A DNA stretch of 64,000 bases from Pseudoxanthomonas sp. CF125. GTDB lineage: Bacteria; Pseudomonadota; Gammaproteobacteria; Xanthomonadales; Xanthomonadaceae. The stretch lies in assembly GCF_900104085.1 (NCBI RefSeq), contig NZ_FNLD01000001.1, positions 1,222,331-1,286,330 of the forward strand, read 5' to 3'. Of this stretch, positions 15,242-28,550 are shown one piece after another. The stretch's first letter is position 1. The number at the start of each line of letters is the position of its first letter. A model generated the notes under the pieces. The model had not been told where the DNA came from, ran no database searches, and saw nothing but the letters and a program-made list of their open reading frames with translations. The translations under genes were made by a program, and so were the position numbers.

Positions 15242-17842
15242 TCAGTACTGGATGCGGAAGGTCACGCCATAGGTGCGCGGCGCACCCAGGAAGGCGTTGT
15301 AGGTATTGCGCGGATCGTTCGGAGTGGCGCTGGCGGTCTGCAGTGGACCGTCGAAACCCACCTGCACATACTCTTCGTCGAAGATGTTCAGGCCCCAGAA
15401 TTCCAGCATCCAGCGCTTGCTCTTGGCGCCGATGCCGAAGCGGGCGTTGACCACCGTATAGGCGTCCTGCATCTTCTCCACATCCAGATCGGAACCGGTA
15501 TTGAATTCCGAGGTGTACTTGGCGCCGATGTTGAAACGGCCCACCAGGCTCGCGCCGAAATCCCATTCGTAGGTCGCCGACGCAGTGCCCGACCACTCCG
15601 GTGCGAAGCTGGTCTTGTTGCCGGGCAGCTTGTACAAGGCTCCATCGGGGGCCACGAAATCGGGCGTGGGCCTTTCGTCGCCGTAGAAGGTGTCGGCGTA
15701 CATCAGGCCGCCCTGCAGCATCAGGCCCTTGCTGGGCTGCCACAGGATTTCGGTATCCACGCCGCGCGAAGTGACCTTGGGAATCGAACGGACCACGAAG
15801 CTGGTGCCCAGGAAGCTGTTGAGCTGGAAATCTTCGTAGGTCTGGTGGAACAAGGTCGCGTTGAGCAGCAGATTGCCGTCCAGCCAAGTGGTCTTGGCGC
15901 CCAGCTCGTAGCTGTCCACGAACTCGCCGTCGAACGAAGTGTCGTTGACCGGGATGATGCCCTGCCCGCCGCTGGACAGGCCGTTGGAGGTCTGCACGCG
16001 GTCGAGATTGAAGCCGCCGCCCTTGTAGCCGCGCGCCGCCGAAACGTAGGTCATCACGTTCTCGTTCCAGCGATAGGCCGCCTTGAGCGTGCCGGACCAT
16101 TCCTTCTCTTCGCGCTCCTGCTGGGTCGAACGGCCGTTGTGCAGCGCGTTGGCCCAGGGCAGGCAGCTGAAGCCGATGATGTTGCCGATCAGCGCCTGCT
16201 GCTGCGCGGCCGGCAAGGAGGCGAACGGAATGCCACGGGTGGTCAGGGCGGTGGCGATGCGGCCGATCGCAGCCGCGCTGGGCGCCCCGGTGGGACCGAA
16301 ATACGACGCGCAGGCCGGCGCGCCGTTCGGATTGGAGTAGACCGAGTCCAGGGTCTTCTTTTCCCGGGTGTAGCGCAGGCCCAGGGTCAGGTCGAGCGCA
16401 TCGGTCGCATGCCAGGTGTTGTTAGTGAACAGCGCCAGGCTCTTGGCGTTCTGGTCATAGCGATCCAGCGCGCCCAGACCCGGTGCGAAGGTGGTGCCGA
16501 AGGCGCGGCCGGTGGTCTGCGACAGGAACAGCGGCGCGGTCGGCGATGCCGCCAGCGCCGGGTTGATCCGCGCCAGCAGGGCTGTGGACAGGAAGGGCTC
16601 GTAACCGACACCGATGCTGTAGGAGTCGTGGCGGGTCAGATCTTCGTCGGCGTAGAACGCACCCACCATCCAGTCGATGCTGTCGGTGGCGCCGGTCAGG
16701 CGGAATTCCTGGCTGAAGGTCTCGAAGCGGGTCAGCGATTCGTCTTCGTTCGCGTTCCGGTACAGCAGGTCGGCGCCGGTGTAGTCGAAGTCCAGCGCAT
16801 TGATCGACTGCCAGTCGCGCAGCGCGGTGATCGAAGTCAGGGTCGCACCGCCGAACCACGGCGATTCCCAATTGACTTCGGCCGAGATGCCCTTGTCCTT
16901 CATGTCCTGCTCGGTGCTGCGGTTGCTGTGGGCGATGCGCGCGAACGGATCGGCGACCGTCGGGATGGAGCCCGCCCCGCCCACGCCGTTGATGATGGCG
17001 GCGGTTGAGCCGACCACCGTCTGCACGGCCGAGCAGCAGTTCTCTTCGCGGCTGGTGAAGTCGCCGATGAAGTTGATGTCCAGGTTATCGGTCGGTTCCA
17101 GCAGCAACTGGGCACGGATGGAGTGGAAGTTCTGGTCGCCGTCCTCATCCAGCGTGCGCGGCCCACGCGAGGTTTCGACATCCAGGAAGCCGTCGCGCTT
17201 GCGCTTGGTGGCATATATGCGAAATGCGGCGTTATCGGACAACGCATCGTTGTAGGAACCGGACACGCCGATGGCGCCGTAGTTGCCGACGGTGATCTCG
17301 CCCTCGGCGCTCTGCGAATAGCTGGGGCGGCGGGTGATGATATTGATCACGCCGGCCGAGGTGTTCTTGCCGAACACGGTGCCCTGCGGGCCCTTCAGCA
17401 CTTCCACCCGTTCGAGCTCGCCCAGGTCGCCGAAGCCCACGCCGTTACGGGCGCGGTAGACGCCATCGATGACCACACCGACCGAAGACTCCAGGCCGGC
17501 GTTGTCGCCCACCGTGCCGATGCCGCGGATACGCGCGGTGGTCAGGGCTTCGCTCTGGGTGCTGGTCACGGTCAGGCCGGGAACCAGCACCTGCAGATCC
17601 TTGATATCGCGCACGCCGGTGTCTTTCAGCAGCTGCTCGGGCAGGGCGGTGACCGAAATCGGCACGTCCTGCATCGCTTCTTCGCGCTTCTGCGCGGTCA
17701 CCGTCATGGTGGCCAGCGTGGTGGGCTCGTCATCGGCTTTCGCCGGCGACGCGGCCTGTTGGGCTTGCGCCTGCGATACGGCAAAAAGCGCCGTGAATAC
17801 AGCGACTGCCAGCATCTTGTGCTGCGGTTTTGCAACGACCAT
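15242..17842 (-). CDS. TonB-dependent outer-membrane receptor
   Basis: 866 residues. A signal peptide (A-V-A-V-F-T-A-L-F-A-V-S-Q-A-Q-A, cleavage near residue 27) is followed by a TonB-box-like stretch T-L-A-T-M-T-V-T-A-Q-K-R. The plug domain has P-I-S-V-T-A-L-P, the segment R-I-R-G-I-G-T-V and the conserved V-E-V-L-K-G-P-Q-G-T-V-F-G-K-N-T-S-A-G. The barrel ends with the aromatic F-R-I-Q-Y. It imports a bound ligand using TonB energy. The V-T-A-Q-K-R-E box and lack of siderophore genes nearby suggest a carbohydrate- or oligomer-type receptor as in Xanthomonas/Caulobacter, but the substrate is unknown. It stands alone between pncC and mutS. A GGGAGGGG ribosome site precedes the ATG. Confidence 0.93.
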   Translation of the reverse strand: MVVAKPQHKMLAVAVFTALFAVSQAQAQQAASPAKADDEPTTLATMTVTAQKREEAMQDVPISVTALPEQLLKDTGVRDIKDLQVLVPGLTVTSTQSEALTTARIRGIGTVGDNAGLESSVGVVIDGVYRARNGVGFGDLGELERVEVLKGPQGTVFGKNTSAGVINIITRRPSYSQSAEGEITVGNYGAIGVSGSYNDALSDNAAFRIYATKRKRDGFLDVETSRGPRTLDEDGDQNFHSIRAQLLLEPTDNLDINFIGDFTSREENCCSAVQTVVGSTAAIINGVGGAGSIPTVADPFARIAHSNRSTEQDMKDKGISAEVNWESPWFGGATLTSITALRDWQSINALDFDYTGADLLYRNANEDESLTRFETFSQEFRLTGATDSIDWMVGAFYADEDLTRHDSYSIGVGYEPFLSTALLARINPALAASPTAPLFLSQTTGRAFGTTFAPGLGALDRYDQNAKSLALFTNNTWHATDALDLTLGLRYTREKKTLDSVYSNPNGAPACASYFGPTGAPSAAAIGRIATALTTRGIPFASLPAAQQQALIGNIIGFSCLPWANALHNGRSTQQEREEKEWSGTLKAAYRWNENVMTYVSAARGYKGGGFNLDRVQTSNGLSSGGQGIIPVNDTSFDGEFVDSYELGAKTTWLDGNLLLNATLFHQTYEDFQLNSFLGTSFVVRSIPKVTSRGVDTEILWQPSKGLMLQGGLMYADTFYGDERPTPDFVAPDGALYKLPGNKTSFAPEWSGTASATYEWDFGASLVGRFNIGAKYTSEFNTGSDLDVEKMQDAYTVVNARFGIGAKSKRWMLEFWGLNIFDEEYVQVGFDGPLQTASATPNDPRNTYNAFLGAPRTYGVTFRIQY

Positions 17843-18119
17843 TGTTATCCCCTCCCAGGGTCATCGAATCGCAAGTTTTGATAAAGCGGTGTTTTGTTCT
17901 TTAGTCCCCAAAAATATGTGATAGCGGACGCTTCCCCACGTCACCTCCCGAACTTAACACTATCTTTACGGTTCGGCATTTTGCAGTGCACCCATACCAA
18001 GTTTCCCCAATCGGGATGGCTTGAGTGTGTCAATCGATTCGCGGGCCCACCCGCAGACCGCTAAACTTCTTCTTTCCACCCGCAGCTCCGGCCTTGACCT
18101 TGATTGTTGATACCCGACC

Positions 18120-20722
<2,603 letters not shown>

Positions 20723-20726
<4 letters not shown>

Positions 20727-20797
20727 GTCGGGGCTACGCCCCCCGACGCTCGTGTCGTTTGAGTATCCCGTGCGTCGGGGGCGTAGCCCCGACCTAC
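20723..20797. repeat. REP doublet, family 1, copy 1
   Basis: Left arm 20723-20749 and right arm 20772-20797 are inverted copies of GTAGGTCGGGGCTACGCCCC plus a short extension. Each arm can form its own hairpin behind a GTAG head, the arrangement of GTAG-type REP sequences mobilised by RAYT transposases. The mutS TAG stop is inside the left head. A second copy lies at 60260-60333. Confidence 0.9.
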
Positions 20798-23384
<2,587 letters not shown>

Positions 23385-23456
23385 TCCGGGAGGAACAGGT
23401 TCCTCTTCGGGCATCGGCGCAGCCGACTGACGGCAGGAGGCCAAGCAACATGGAAA

Positions 23457-23481
23457 GGGCGCGATTTTCGCGCCCTTTTTT
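23457..23481 (+). terminator. Intrinsic terminator of katG
   Basis: Stem GGGCGCGA / TCGCGCCC with a two-base loop, followed by six T, about 73 bp after the katG stop. Confidence 0.9.
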
Positions 23482-23595
23482 GAGCGCCAGCACACCCTTC
23501 GCTCCGGCCTGAGGGCAAAGTGTGAGTACAGGCCTGCTCCGAATAGGGATAGCATGGCCGTCCGCTTCATACCCACGTCCTGGAGGACGCCCGAC

Positions 23596-24213
23596 ATGAG
23601 CACCAACAGCCTCGCCGAAGAACTGTTCCAGCAATTGCAGGGCGCACCGTTGCAGCAGGTTTCCCAACAACTGGGCACCGGCCAGATGCAGACCGCCAGC
23701 GCCATCAGCGCGGCGTTGCCGCTGCTGCTGGGTGCGCTGGGCAAGAACGCCGCCGAACCCCAGGGCGCCGAAGCCCTGTTCGGCGCGCTGCAGCGCGATC
23801 ACACCGGCCTGGACCTGGGCAGCGTGCTGGGCGCGGTTCTGGGCGGCAGCGCGGCCCCGGCGGCGCAGAACAACGGTGCGGCGATTCTCGGCCACATCTT
23901 CGGCGGCGCCCAACCGCGCGCCGAGGCCAGCCTGGGCCAGGCCACCGGCCTGGGCGGCGACAAAGCCGGTCAGCTGATGAAGATCCTGGCCCCGATCGTG
24001 CTGTCGTTCCTGGCGCAGCGTTTCATGAGCCAGGGCAATGCGAATCCTAGCGGCCTCAGCCAGGTGCTCGGCCAGGAACGCGAAGTCGCGCAGCAGCAGG
24101 GCGGCCTGGGCGGCGGCTTGCTGGGTGCGGTGCTGGACCAGGATGGCGATGGCCAGTTGGGTCTGGGCGATCTGTTGAAGATCGGCGGTGGATTGCTGGG
24201 CGGCAAGCGCTGA
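23596..24213 (+). CDS. DUF937 family protein with an EF-hand-like calcium loop
   Basis: 205 residues from ATG 23596, chosen because a GGAGG ribosome site stands 8-12 bases upstream; a start at 23554 lacks one. Helical, Ala/Gly/Gln-rich, with L-P-L-L-L-G-A-L-G-K-N and G-S-V-L-G-A-V-L-G-G, the low-complexity style of DUF937. A hydrophobic segment L-M-K-I-L-A-P-I-V-L-S-F-L-A sits near residue 130. Near the end, D-Q-D-G-D-G-Q-L-G-L-G-D-L is a canonical Dx[DN]xDG calcium-binding loop of dockerin/EF-hand type. The function of the family is unknown. It is monocistronic with a terminator 30 bp downstream. Confidence 0.8.
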   Translation: MSTNSLAEELFQQLQGAPLQQVSQQLGTGQMQTASAISAALPLLLGALGKNAAEPQGAEALFGALQRDHTGLDLGSVLGAVLGGSAAPAAQNNGAAILGHIFGGAQPRAEASLGQATGLGGDKAGQLMKILAPIVLSFLAQRFMSQGNANPSGLSQVLGQEREVAQQQGGLGGGLLGAVLDQDGDGQLGLGDLLKIGGGLLGGKR

Positions 24214-24241
24214 GTTTTCTCTCCGCTCAATCACAAGAAAG

Positions 24242-24268
24242 CGCCGGTAGCGATACCGGCGTTTTTTT
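24242..24268 (+). terminator. Intrinsic terminator after the DUF937 gene
   Basis: Stem CGCCGGTA / TACCGGCG, loop GCGA, then seven T. Confidence 0.9.
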
Positions 24269-24289
24269 ATTGTGCGGCCGATAGAAAAT

Positions 24290-24543
24290 CCCGTTCGTGG
24301 TGAGCCTGTCGAACCACGCTTTTCGAGGGAAAGGTCAACTGCCTGCCAAATGAACAACCCGGCAGCAAGCTGTGGGGTATTTCCAGTAGGGCGGGCACTG
24401 CCCACCAGGGTCTTGACTCGCCAAAGGCGCGGCGGGCAATGCCCGCCCTACCTGGATGTTTACAGCGCAGGCAGTTGGGATCTAGCCCGCAGAGATTGAA
24501 ACAAATCGCAAAGAGCGTGGTTCGACAGGCTCACCACGAACGG
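24290..24543. repeat. Inverted repeat, family 3, copy 1 (interrupted by a second element)
   Basis: Left arm 24290-24319 and right arm 24515-24543 are near-perfect inverted copies of a roughly 29-bp sequence beginning CCGTTCGTGGTGAGCCTGTC. In the other copy (58787-58891) the arms are only 45 bp apart. Here they are separated by 195 bp that contain a different repeat (24384-24454). No gene is visible in this stretch. Confidence 0.88.
24384..24454. repeat. REP-like doublet, family 6, nested in family 3
   Basis: The arms GTAGGGCGGGCACTGCCCAC (from 24386) and GGCGGGCAATGCCCGCCCTA (to 24450) are inverted. Each is a GTAG-headed hairpin of the REP type. It sits inside the family-3 inverted repeat and so was probably inserted later. 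Confidence 0.85.
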
Positions 24544-24582
24544 ATGTGAAGATTTGAGCTCAGCTCAATTCGATTCTCCGAA

Positions 24583-24978
24583 CTACAACGCGTCCAGATC
24601 CCCCAACGCCTGTATCAACCGCCGCGCCCGCTTGTCCGGCTTATGCTCCGGCGCGCGATAGCCGTTACGCTCGGCAGCGCGCTGCTCGCGTACCTGTTCG
24701 CGTTGCGCGCGCGATTCTTCGGTTTCGGCATAGAGCGTCTGCGCAACGCTGGCTGGTCCGCGCTGCTCGCTGAGCGCCAGCACCTGGATTTCGAAGCGCT
24801 CCTCGCCGCGCGATATCTTCAAGCCATCGCCAACCCGCACCATCCGCGACGGTTTCGCGCGCTGCCCGCCCGCCTCCACTTTCCCGGTTTCCACGGCCTG
24901 CTTGGCCAGGCTGCGGGTCTTGAAGAAGCGCGCGGCCCAGAGCCAGATGTCCAGGCGGATGGAGGGGGATTCGGTCAT
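24583..24978 (-). CDS. hslR: Ribosome-associated heat shock protein Hsp15 (S4 domain)
   Basis: 131 residues from ATG 24978. The S4 RNA-binding motif is plain: R-L-D-I-W-L-W-A-A-R-F-F-K-T-R-S-L-A-K-Q-A-V-E near the N-terminus, then G-K-V-E-A-G-G-Q-R-A-K-P-S-R. A basic C-terminal helix (R-E-Q-R-A-A-E-R-N-G-Y and K-P-D-K-R-A-R-R) is typical. Hsp15 binds free 50S subunits carrying a stalled nascent chain and helps recycle them. The upstream extension of the frame to 25125 overlaps the attC-like area and is not conserved in style. Confidence 0.92.
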   Translation of the reverse strand: MTESPSIRLDIWLWAARFFKTRSLAKQAVETGKVEAGGQRAKPSRMVRVGDGLKISRGEERFEIQVLALSEQRGPASVAQTLYAETEESRAQREQVREQRAAERNGYRAPEHKPDKRARRLIQALGDLDAL

Positions 24979-25044
24979 TGGAGAAAGACGTCGTGGAAGC
25001 GGGATATTATCCGTCATCACGGTGTGGGTGCCGTATAAACAATA

Positions 25045-25051
25045 GTTAGGC
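25045..25051 (+). other. GTTAGGC core, possible attC right end or recombination junction
   Basis: GTTAGGC fits the integron R-prime core GTTRRRY. It lies 11 bp before the first of three small genes whose following spacers look like attC sites. No matching left half is seen upstream, so it may be the junction where cassettes entered this locus. Confidence 0.35.
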
Positions 25052-25062
25052 CAAAGAAGCAA

Positions 25063-25392
25063 ATGCACGTTCGCGTCTTCCCGGTTATGCCTACTCGTCC
25101 ATGCAAGCTCTGTTTCGCGCTGCAAGACGGCAGCGTATTCGCGGACTTCGATACGGACGAGAGCGGGCAGCTATATCTGGTCAGGATCTCATTTGATGGC
25201 TACGGATGCTGCTACCCGGAGTGGAGCAACACGCCGGTGAAAATGTCTTTCTCCGATTCTCATAATCTCGTTCGGCTCACAGAAGCGGATGATCTGGATC
25301 ATCCGGATGTCGCCAATATTCTCAGTTCATACTTCGTCGAGTGTGGTGAGGCAGTGTGGGTAGACGCTCTACAGGAGCACAGTTTGATATGA
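25063..25392 (+). CDS. Hypothetical protein, possible integron cassette gene
   Basis: 109 residues, acidic, beginning M-H-V-R-V-F-P-V-M-P. Contains F-D-G-Y-G-C-C-Y-P-E-W and S-D-S-H-N-L-V-R-L, with no catalytic motif. Base composition is visibly lower in GC than the flanking hslR and rplS genes. The stop at 25392 is followed after 11 bp by a 68-bp attC-like sequence, as in integron cassettes. Not a family I recognise. An internal in-frame ATG (residue 9) is an alternative start. Confidence 0.6.
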   Translation: MHVRVFPVMPTRPCKLCFALQDGSVFADFDTDESGQLYLVRISFDGYGCCYPEWSNTPVKMSFSDSHNLVRLTEADDLDHPDVANILSSYFVECGEAVWVDALQEHSLI

Positions 25393-25403
25393 AGATACCA
25401 AGA

Positions 25404-25471
25404 GCCTGGCAGCCCCGGCCTGACAAAAGTTTCCACGAGACTTCGTGGATTGGCTTAACCCGACGTTAGGC
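25404..25471 (+). other. attC-like site 1
   Basis: Begins GCCTGGC and ends CTTAACCCGACGTTAGGC; GTTAGGC is a consensus R-prime core and the outer ends are imperfect inverted repeats. Inside is a 7-bp hairpin TCCACGA / TCGTGGA (25432-25448). Size (68 bp), position after a stop codon and end motifs fit an integron recombination site, although the left core is degenerate. Confidence 0.5.
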
Positions 25472-25487
25472 TTCGTTGAGGGACATC

Positions 25488-25913
25488 ATGGCAATTCATT
25501 GGACGCAAACAATAGACAAGGTCGATTGGGATGAGATGTCCGAGCTCTATCGCATCGCCCCTCTTGGCATCAAGAGCGGTGATTGGTTGAAGACCGCCTA
25601 TTCGAACAGCATGTTCAAAAGCCTCGCGTTCGATGACGAAAGAATTATTGCGGCCGGACGCGCCGTTGCCGACGGAGTGGACTGTTCTTATCTCTGCGAC
25701 ATTGTGGTCCACCCTTCCTATCAGGGCTCCGGCCTGGGAAAAGAGCTCATACAAAGATTGGTTGACCTTTCCAGAGGCCATCGCAAGATCATCCTGTATG
25801 CCGTTCCTGGTCGTGAGCCGTTCTATGCCAAATTCGGCTTCCGTCGCATGAACACAGCCATGGCCATTTTTGCCGACCCGCAAAAAGCAGCAGCGGATGG
25901 ATATACGCAATGA
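25488..25913 (+). CDS. GNAT-family N-acetyltransferase
   Basis: 141 residues from ATG 25488, with AGGGA seven bases upstream. The acetyl-CoA binding motif A is D-I-V-V-H-P-S-Y-Q-G-S-G-L-G-K-E-L, the Q/R-x-x-G-x-G/A loop of the superfamily. Motif B with Y-A-V-P-G-R-E-P-F-Y-A-K-F-G-F follows, close to small stand-alone GNAT enzymes common in integron cassettes. Substrate unknown (small molecule or protein amine). It is flanked by two attC-like sites, which supports mobile-cassette origin. Confidence 0.88.
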   Translation: MAIHWTQTIDKVDWDEMSELYRIAPLGIKSGDWLKTAYSNSMFKSLAFDDERIIAAGRAVADGVDCSYLCDIVVHPSYQGSGLGKELIQRLVDLSRGHRKIILYAVPGREPFYAKFGFRRMNTAMAIFADPQKAAADGYTQ

Positions 25914-25914
25914 A

Positions 25915-25969
25915 GCCTGGCAACCCATGCAAGCCGCTTCGCGAATTCGCCCAATTCAAGTGTAAGGAC
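25915..25969 (+). other. attC-like site 2 (degenerate)
   Basis: Starts GCCTGGCAACCC immediately after the GNAT stop, the same opening as site 1, and ends TTCAAGTGTAAGGAC, close to the usual TTCAAGCGTTAGGC end of attC sites. The middle holds GCGAATTCGC, a short palindrome. The core is mutated, so it may be inactive. Confidence 0.35.
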
Positions 25970-25974
25970 AAGCA

Positions 25975-26391
25975 ATGAGCGACAGCGTTTCACTAGGCGG
26001 TTGCCAATGCGGCTCGATCCGCTACGAAGTTTCCGGCGGTCCCCTGGAACTTTACATATGCCATTGCAGAGAGTGCCGGAAACAATCGGCCTCCGCTTTC
26101 GGCATCTCTTTCATCGTCCCGTACGACTCGTTGCGCTTGACCCAGGGAACCCCGAAGTTCTGGTCGCGGCCGACCGACACCGGCAACACGCTCGACTGCG
26201 CATTCTGTCCGGACTGCGGGTCCCGGCTATGGCATCAACGGCGCGGTTCCACCGACACTGTCAGCGTGAAAGGCGGCTCCTTGGATGAACCCGTCGATCT
26301 TCGGCAGGCCGTGCACATCTGGACTTCGCGCATGCTGCCCGGAATAACCATCCCTCAAGGCGCTGCCCAGTTCCCCGGCGAACCAGAGTGA
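25975..26391 (+). CDS. GFA (glutathione-dependent formaldehyde-activating enzyme) family protein
   Basis: 138 residues. The GFA zinc-site cysteines are present: G-G-C-Q-C-G-S near residue 10, I-C-H-C-R-E-C-R-K near 30, and F-C-P-D-C-G-S-R-L near 80. This is the Mss4/GFA beta-tent fold. Family members are often annotated as aldehyde-activating enzymes, but most, including this type, have no proven substrate. AAGGAC upstream may serve as ribosome site. It follows an attC-like site and could be a third cassette. Confidence 0.87.
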   Translation: MSDSVSLGGCQCGSIRYEVSGGPLELYICHCRECRKQSASAFGISFIVPYDSLRLTQGTPKFWSRPTDTGNTLDCAFCPDCGSRLWHQRRGSTDTVSVKGGSLDEPVDLRQAVHIWTSRMLPGITIPQGAAQFPGEPE

Positions 26392-26458
26392 CGCCCTGCT
26401 GCACACGACGAGGCCCGACGACGCTCTCAAACCGAAGTCGCTCCGAATGGCGCAAAGC

Positions 26459-26485
26459 AAAACGGCCACCCTGAGGTGGCCGTTT
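26459..26485 (-). terminator. Intrinsic terminator of the rpsP-rimM-trmD-rplS operon
   Basis: Stem AAACGGCCACC / GGTGGCCGTTT with a four-base loop, followed leftward by TTTTGC, 24 bp beyond the rplS stop. Confidence 0.87.
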
Positions 26486-26508
26486 CGTTGATGCCGGGAA
26501 GTACCCGC

Positions 26509-26919
26509 TTATTCGGCGGCAGCAGCGGCAGCCAGCTTGGCGGCCTTGGCCTGCTGGCCGGCGGCCAGGTCTTCCTTGATGCGGGCGGCCTTACCTTCCA
26601 GATCGCGCAGGTAGTACAGCTTGCCGGCGCGGACCTTGCCGCGGCGCTTCACTTCCACCGAGTCGATGGTGGAGCTGTGGGTCTGGAACACGCGCTCGAC
26701 GCCGAAGCCGTGCGAGATCTTGCGCACGGTGAAAGCGGAGTTGAGGCCGGCGTTCTTCTTGCCGATCACCACGCCTTCGTAGGCCTGCACGCGCTCGCGG
26801 TTGCCTTCCTTGACCTTCACGTTCACCACGACGGTGTCGCCGGGGCCGAAAGCGGGCAGTTCGCGCTTGATCTGGGCGGCTTCGAAATCAGCCAGGATGT
26901 TCATGTTGAGCTTGGTCAT
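26509..26919 (-). CDS. rplS: 50S ribosomal protein L19
   Basis: 136 residues from ATG 26919. It shows the L19 core [15 protein letters not shown], the segment [10 protein letters not shown] and K-L-Y-Y-L-R-D-L. The C-terminal Ala/Lys-rich tail is longer than in E. coli, common in Xanthomonadaceae. L19 sits at the 30S-50S interface. It is the last gene of the rpsP-rimM-trmD-rplS group, but 319 bp separate it from trmD, largely filled by a repeat element. It may therefore have its own promoter. Confidence 0.98.
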   Translation of the reverse strand: MTKLNMNILADFEAAQIKRELPAFGPGDTVVVNVKVKEGNRERVQAYEGVVIGKKNAGLNSAFTVRKISHGFGVERVFQTHSSTIDSVEVKRRGKVRAGKLYYLRDLEGKAARIKEDLAAGQQAKAAKLAAAAAAE

Positions 26920-27092
26920 GGTGGCACCGTATGAGTGTCGTGGGCGTGTCGTTCGACAACTGGAAACTGATGCAGTCACCGGATTGTGCTGCACGATATT
27001 ATTGTGGGGTTCCGCCTACCCGGGTTCCGGCAGGCGAGCCGCGTATTCTAACCCAAAATTCGCCGCTGGAGCAAAGGGTTAGCCGACTTTAG

Positions 27093-27270
27093 CCCCTCTC
27101 CCATCGGGAGAGGGGTTGGGGTGAGGGTACGGCGGAGTCCGGATACACAGGCTGTGGCTTCCTCACCAAGTCCGCAAAGCCGCTTGCGTCCATTCCCCAA
27201 CCTGCCAGCACCCCACTCCGCCGTACCCCCATCCGGCGCTACGCGCCACCTTCCCCCGATGGGGGAAGGG
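27093..27270. repeat. Repeat element, family 8, copy 1 (reaches into trmD)
   Basis: Left part CCCCTCTCCCATCGGGAGAGG with GGGTGAGGG downstream, and right part ending CCTTCCCCCGATGGGGGAAGG, form an imperfect inverted pair. Each end is a hairpin centred on CCCATCGGG or CCCGATGGG. The right end (27239-27270) is coding sequence for the last residues and stop of trmD. A related copy lies at 47013-47147. Confidence 0.8.
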
Positions 27271-28000
27271 AATTTCGGAACGCCTCCAGCAGCGCCCGGT
27301 CAGCTTTGGACAGGGAGGCCTCGTCCAGCAGTTCCGGCCGGCGCAGCCAGGTCCGCCCCAGGGCCTGCTGGCGGCGCCAGCGCGCGATGGCCGCATGGTC
27401 GCCGGAGCGCAGGACTGCCGGCACTTCGCCCAAGGCATGGCTGGCCGGGTGGGTGAAATGGGGGCAGTCCAACAAGCCGTCGGCCTCGAAACTGTCCTGT
27501 GCCGCCGATTCGGCATCGTTCAGCGCGCCCTCCTGAAGTCTTGCCACCGCGTCGATCACCACAGCCGCGGCCAGCTCCCCCCCGGACAACACGTAGTCGC
27601 CGATGGAAATCTCTTCGTCCACTTCGGCGGCCACCAGGCGCTCATCTACACCCTCATAGCGCCCGCAAAGCAGGACCAGACGCGGCAGCACGGCAAGTTC
27701 GCGGACCTTGCGCTGGGTCAAAGGCGCGCCCTGCGGCGTCAGATAGATCACCCTGGCCGGCAACTCGCTGTCCGCGCGCGCGGCCGACAGGCAGGCCTGC
27801 AACGGCTCGATCATCATCACCATGCCCGGCCCGCCGCCGAAGGGGCGGTCGTCTACCCGGCGGTAATTGCCCTCGGCATAGTCGCGCGGGTTCCAGCCCT
27901 GCAGCGACAGCAGCTGACGCTCCTGGGCGCGGCCGACCACCCCGAAACCCGCGCATTGCGCGATGAATTCGGGGAACAGACTGACCACGTCGATGCGCAT
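27239..28000 (-). CDS. trmD: tRNA (guanine37-N1)-methyltransferase TrmD
   Basis: 253 residues. Trefoil-knot SPOUT methyltransferase that makes m1G37 in tRNAs reading CNN and GGG codons, preventing +1 frameshifts. Landmarks are [22 protein letters not shown], the knot [12 protein letters not shown] and [14 protein letters not shown], with the catalytic Asp in the [12 protein letters not shown] linker. ATG overlaps the rimM stop (TGATG). The C-terminus [10 protein letters not shown] is encoded by a family-8 repeat and is unlikely to be ancestral. Confidence 0.97.
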   Translation of the reverse strand: MRIDVVSLFPEFIAQCAGFGVVGRAQERQLLSLQGWNPRDYAEGNYRRVDDRPFGGGPGMVMMIEPLQACLSAARADSELPARVIYLTPQGAPLTQRKVRELAVLPRLVLLCGRYEGVDERLVAAEVDEEISIGDYVLSGGELAAAVVIDAVARLQEGALNDAESAAQDSFEADGLLDCPHFTHPASHALGEVPAVLRSGDHAAIARWRRQQALGRTWLRRPELLDEASLSKADRALLEAFRNSLPPSGEGGA

Positions 28001-28512
28001 CAGAAATCCGGATCCCAATCCACGGTGATAAGCCCGGCTTCGAAATCCACCGATTTGACGAAATCCGGTTCGACGAACGGAACCATGCGGTCGCGGTCGC
28101 CACGGATCGACAGCACGTCGTTGGCGCCGGTGGAAAACAGGTGCGAAACGGTGCCGAAGTCCACGCCTTCCACATTGACCACCCGGAATCCTTCCAGGTC
28201 GACCCAATAGAATTCGCCCGCCTTGGGCGGAGGCAATGCCGAACGCGGCACATAGATGTCGGTGCCGCGCATGGCTTCGACCACGTCGCGGTCGGTCACG
28301 TCCGGAAACGTGGCCACCAGATGCTTGCCCGATTCCTTGCCGCGCGCGCCTTCGAACTGGCGCTCGCGGCCGGCGGCGTCGATCAGGATCCACGGCTGGT
28401 AGCGGAAGATCGCATCGCGCGGCTCCGTCCAGGACTCGATCTTGATCTGACCGCGTATGCCGAAGGCGCCGACGATCCTGCCCAGCAGGATCCGACGTTC
28501 GTTATCGCTCAT
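28000..28512 (-). CDS. rimM: Ribosome maturation factor RimM
   Basis: 170 residues. N-terminal [17 protein letters not shown] (RimM barrel) and C-terminal PRC-type domain with E-F-Y-W-V-D-L-E-G and M-V-P-F-V. Assists 16S processing and assembly of the 30S head, binding S19. Lies between rpsP and trmD, the conserved bacterial order, and its stop overlaps the trmD start. Confidence 0.97.
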   Translation of the reverse strand: MSDNERRILLGRIVGAFGIRGQIKIESWTEPRDAIFRYQPWILIDAAGRERQFEGARGKESGKHLVATFPDVTDRDVVEAMRGTDIYVPRSALPPPKAGEFYWVDLEGFRVVNVEGVDFGTVSHLFSTGANDVLSIRGDRDRMVPFVEPDFVKSVDFEAGLITVDWDPDF

Positions 28513-28550
28513 GGGGAAGAGGACGGCGCTCGACGCGCCGTCCTAGCGGA

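Noticed and set aside
15209..17008. 599-residue plus-strand frame opposite the TonB-dependent receptor
   Set aside because: Shadow of a complete receptor gene with plug and barrel motifs.
24583..25125. Longer hslR reading frame starting at 25125
   Set aside because: The added 49 residues lack S4-family resemblance and run through the attC-like junction; ATG 24978 gives the expected N-terminus.
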